This document shows, piece by piece, positions 33,530 to 33,530 of a stretch of DNA of 33,530 nucleotides (position 1 is its first letter; each line of letters begins with the position of its first letter). The position numbers and the translations under genes were made by a program. The stretch covers positions 1-33,530 of the forward strand of contig NZ_JAFHKK010000026.1 of NCBI RefSeq assembly GCF_016937535.1, written 5' to 3'. The stretch is from Sulfurospirillum tamanense (GTDB taxonomy: Bacteria; Campylobacterota; Campylobacteria; Campylobacterales; Campylobacteraceae). The notes under the pieces were generated by a model that saw only the letters and a program-made list of their open reading frames with translations, was not told the origin of the DNA and did no database searches.

Positions 33530-33530
33530 C

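Overview
The window looks like chromosome of a Campylobacterota (Epsilonproteobacteria) member, with Sulfurospirillum or a close relative as the best guess. The basis is gene order I recognise from Campylobacter and Helicobacter: cheY-prmA-ftsH-psd-like-pssA, der-aroK-trpS-serS-pflB and kdsA-ribH-nusB-pyrF. Genus is inference.

Bases 1-19925 are core housekeeping genes. A truncated RelE-like remnant is followed by hisH and hisA, which are split by a toxin-antitoxin pair lying between two copies of a 27-bp hisH/hisA junction sequence. Next come cheY, prmA, ftsH, a psd-like pseudoenzyme candidate and pssA; then a possible leucine leader peptide and leuA. The minus-strand block reads mscS, der, aroK, trpS, serS, pflB (translation, cell-wall precursor supply, ribosome assembly, flagellar motor). 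A DMT exporter, kdsA, ribH, nusB and pyrF return on the plus strand, followed by a 48-aa small protein and a strong terminator.

Bases 20040-29343 are an integrated filamentous phage (inovirus-like) of about 9.3 kb. It sits in the 3' end of tRNA-Ser(GCT) and is bounded by an exact 27-bp repeat. On the minus strand, from right to left, lie a small early protein, a putative ssDNA-binding protein, a pVIII-like coat protein, a terminator, several tiny membrane proteins, a pIII-like adsorption protein, a pVI-like protein, a Zot/pI ATPase, a pIV-like secretin, an HUH rolling-circle Rep and a tyrosine integrase. A divergent right arm carries a small HTH regulator and an exported protein of unknown function. 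Two non-coding stretches with elaborate inverted repeats are candidates for replication origin, packaging signal or RNA control. A G8 tract lies in the regulatory region.

Bases 29367-33530 are a defence island starting only 23 bp after attR. It holds dndC, dndD and dndE (DNA phosphorothioation, without dndA or dndB here), then an MntA-HepT toxin-antitoxin pair behind a 35-bp near-perfect palindromic operator. There is no obvious terminator between the phage right arm and dndC, so the phage may now control dnd transcription.

The palindrome TACATGTA occurs 17 times across the window, in genes, gaps, phage and defence island, where about one is expected by composition.
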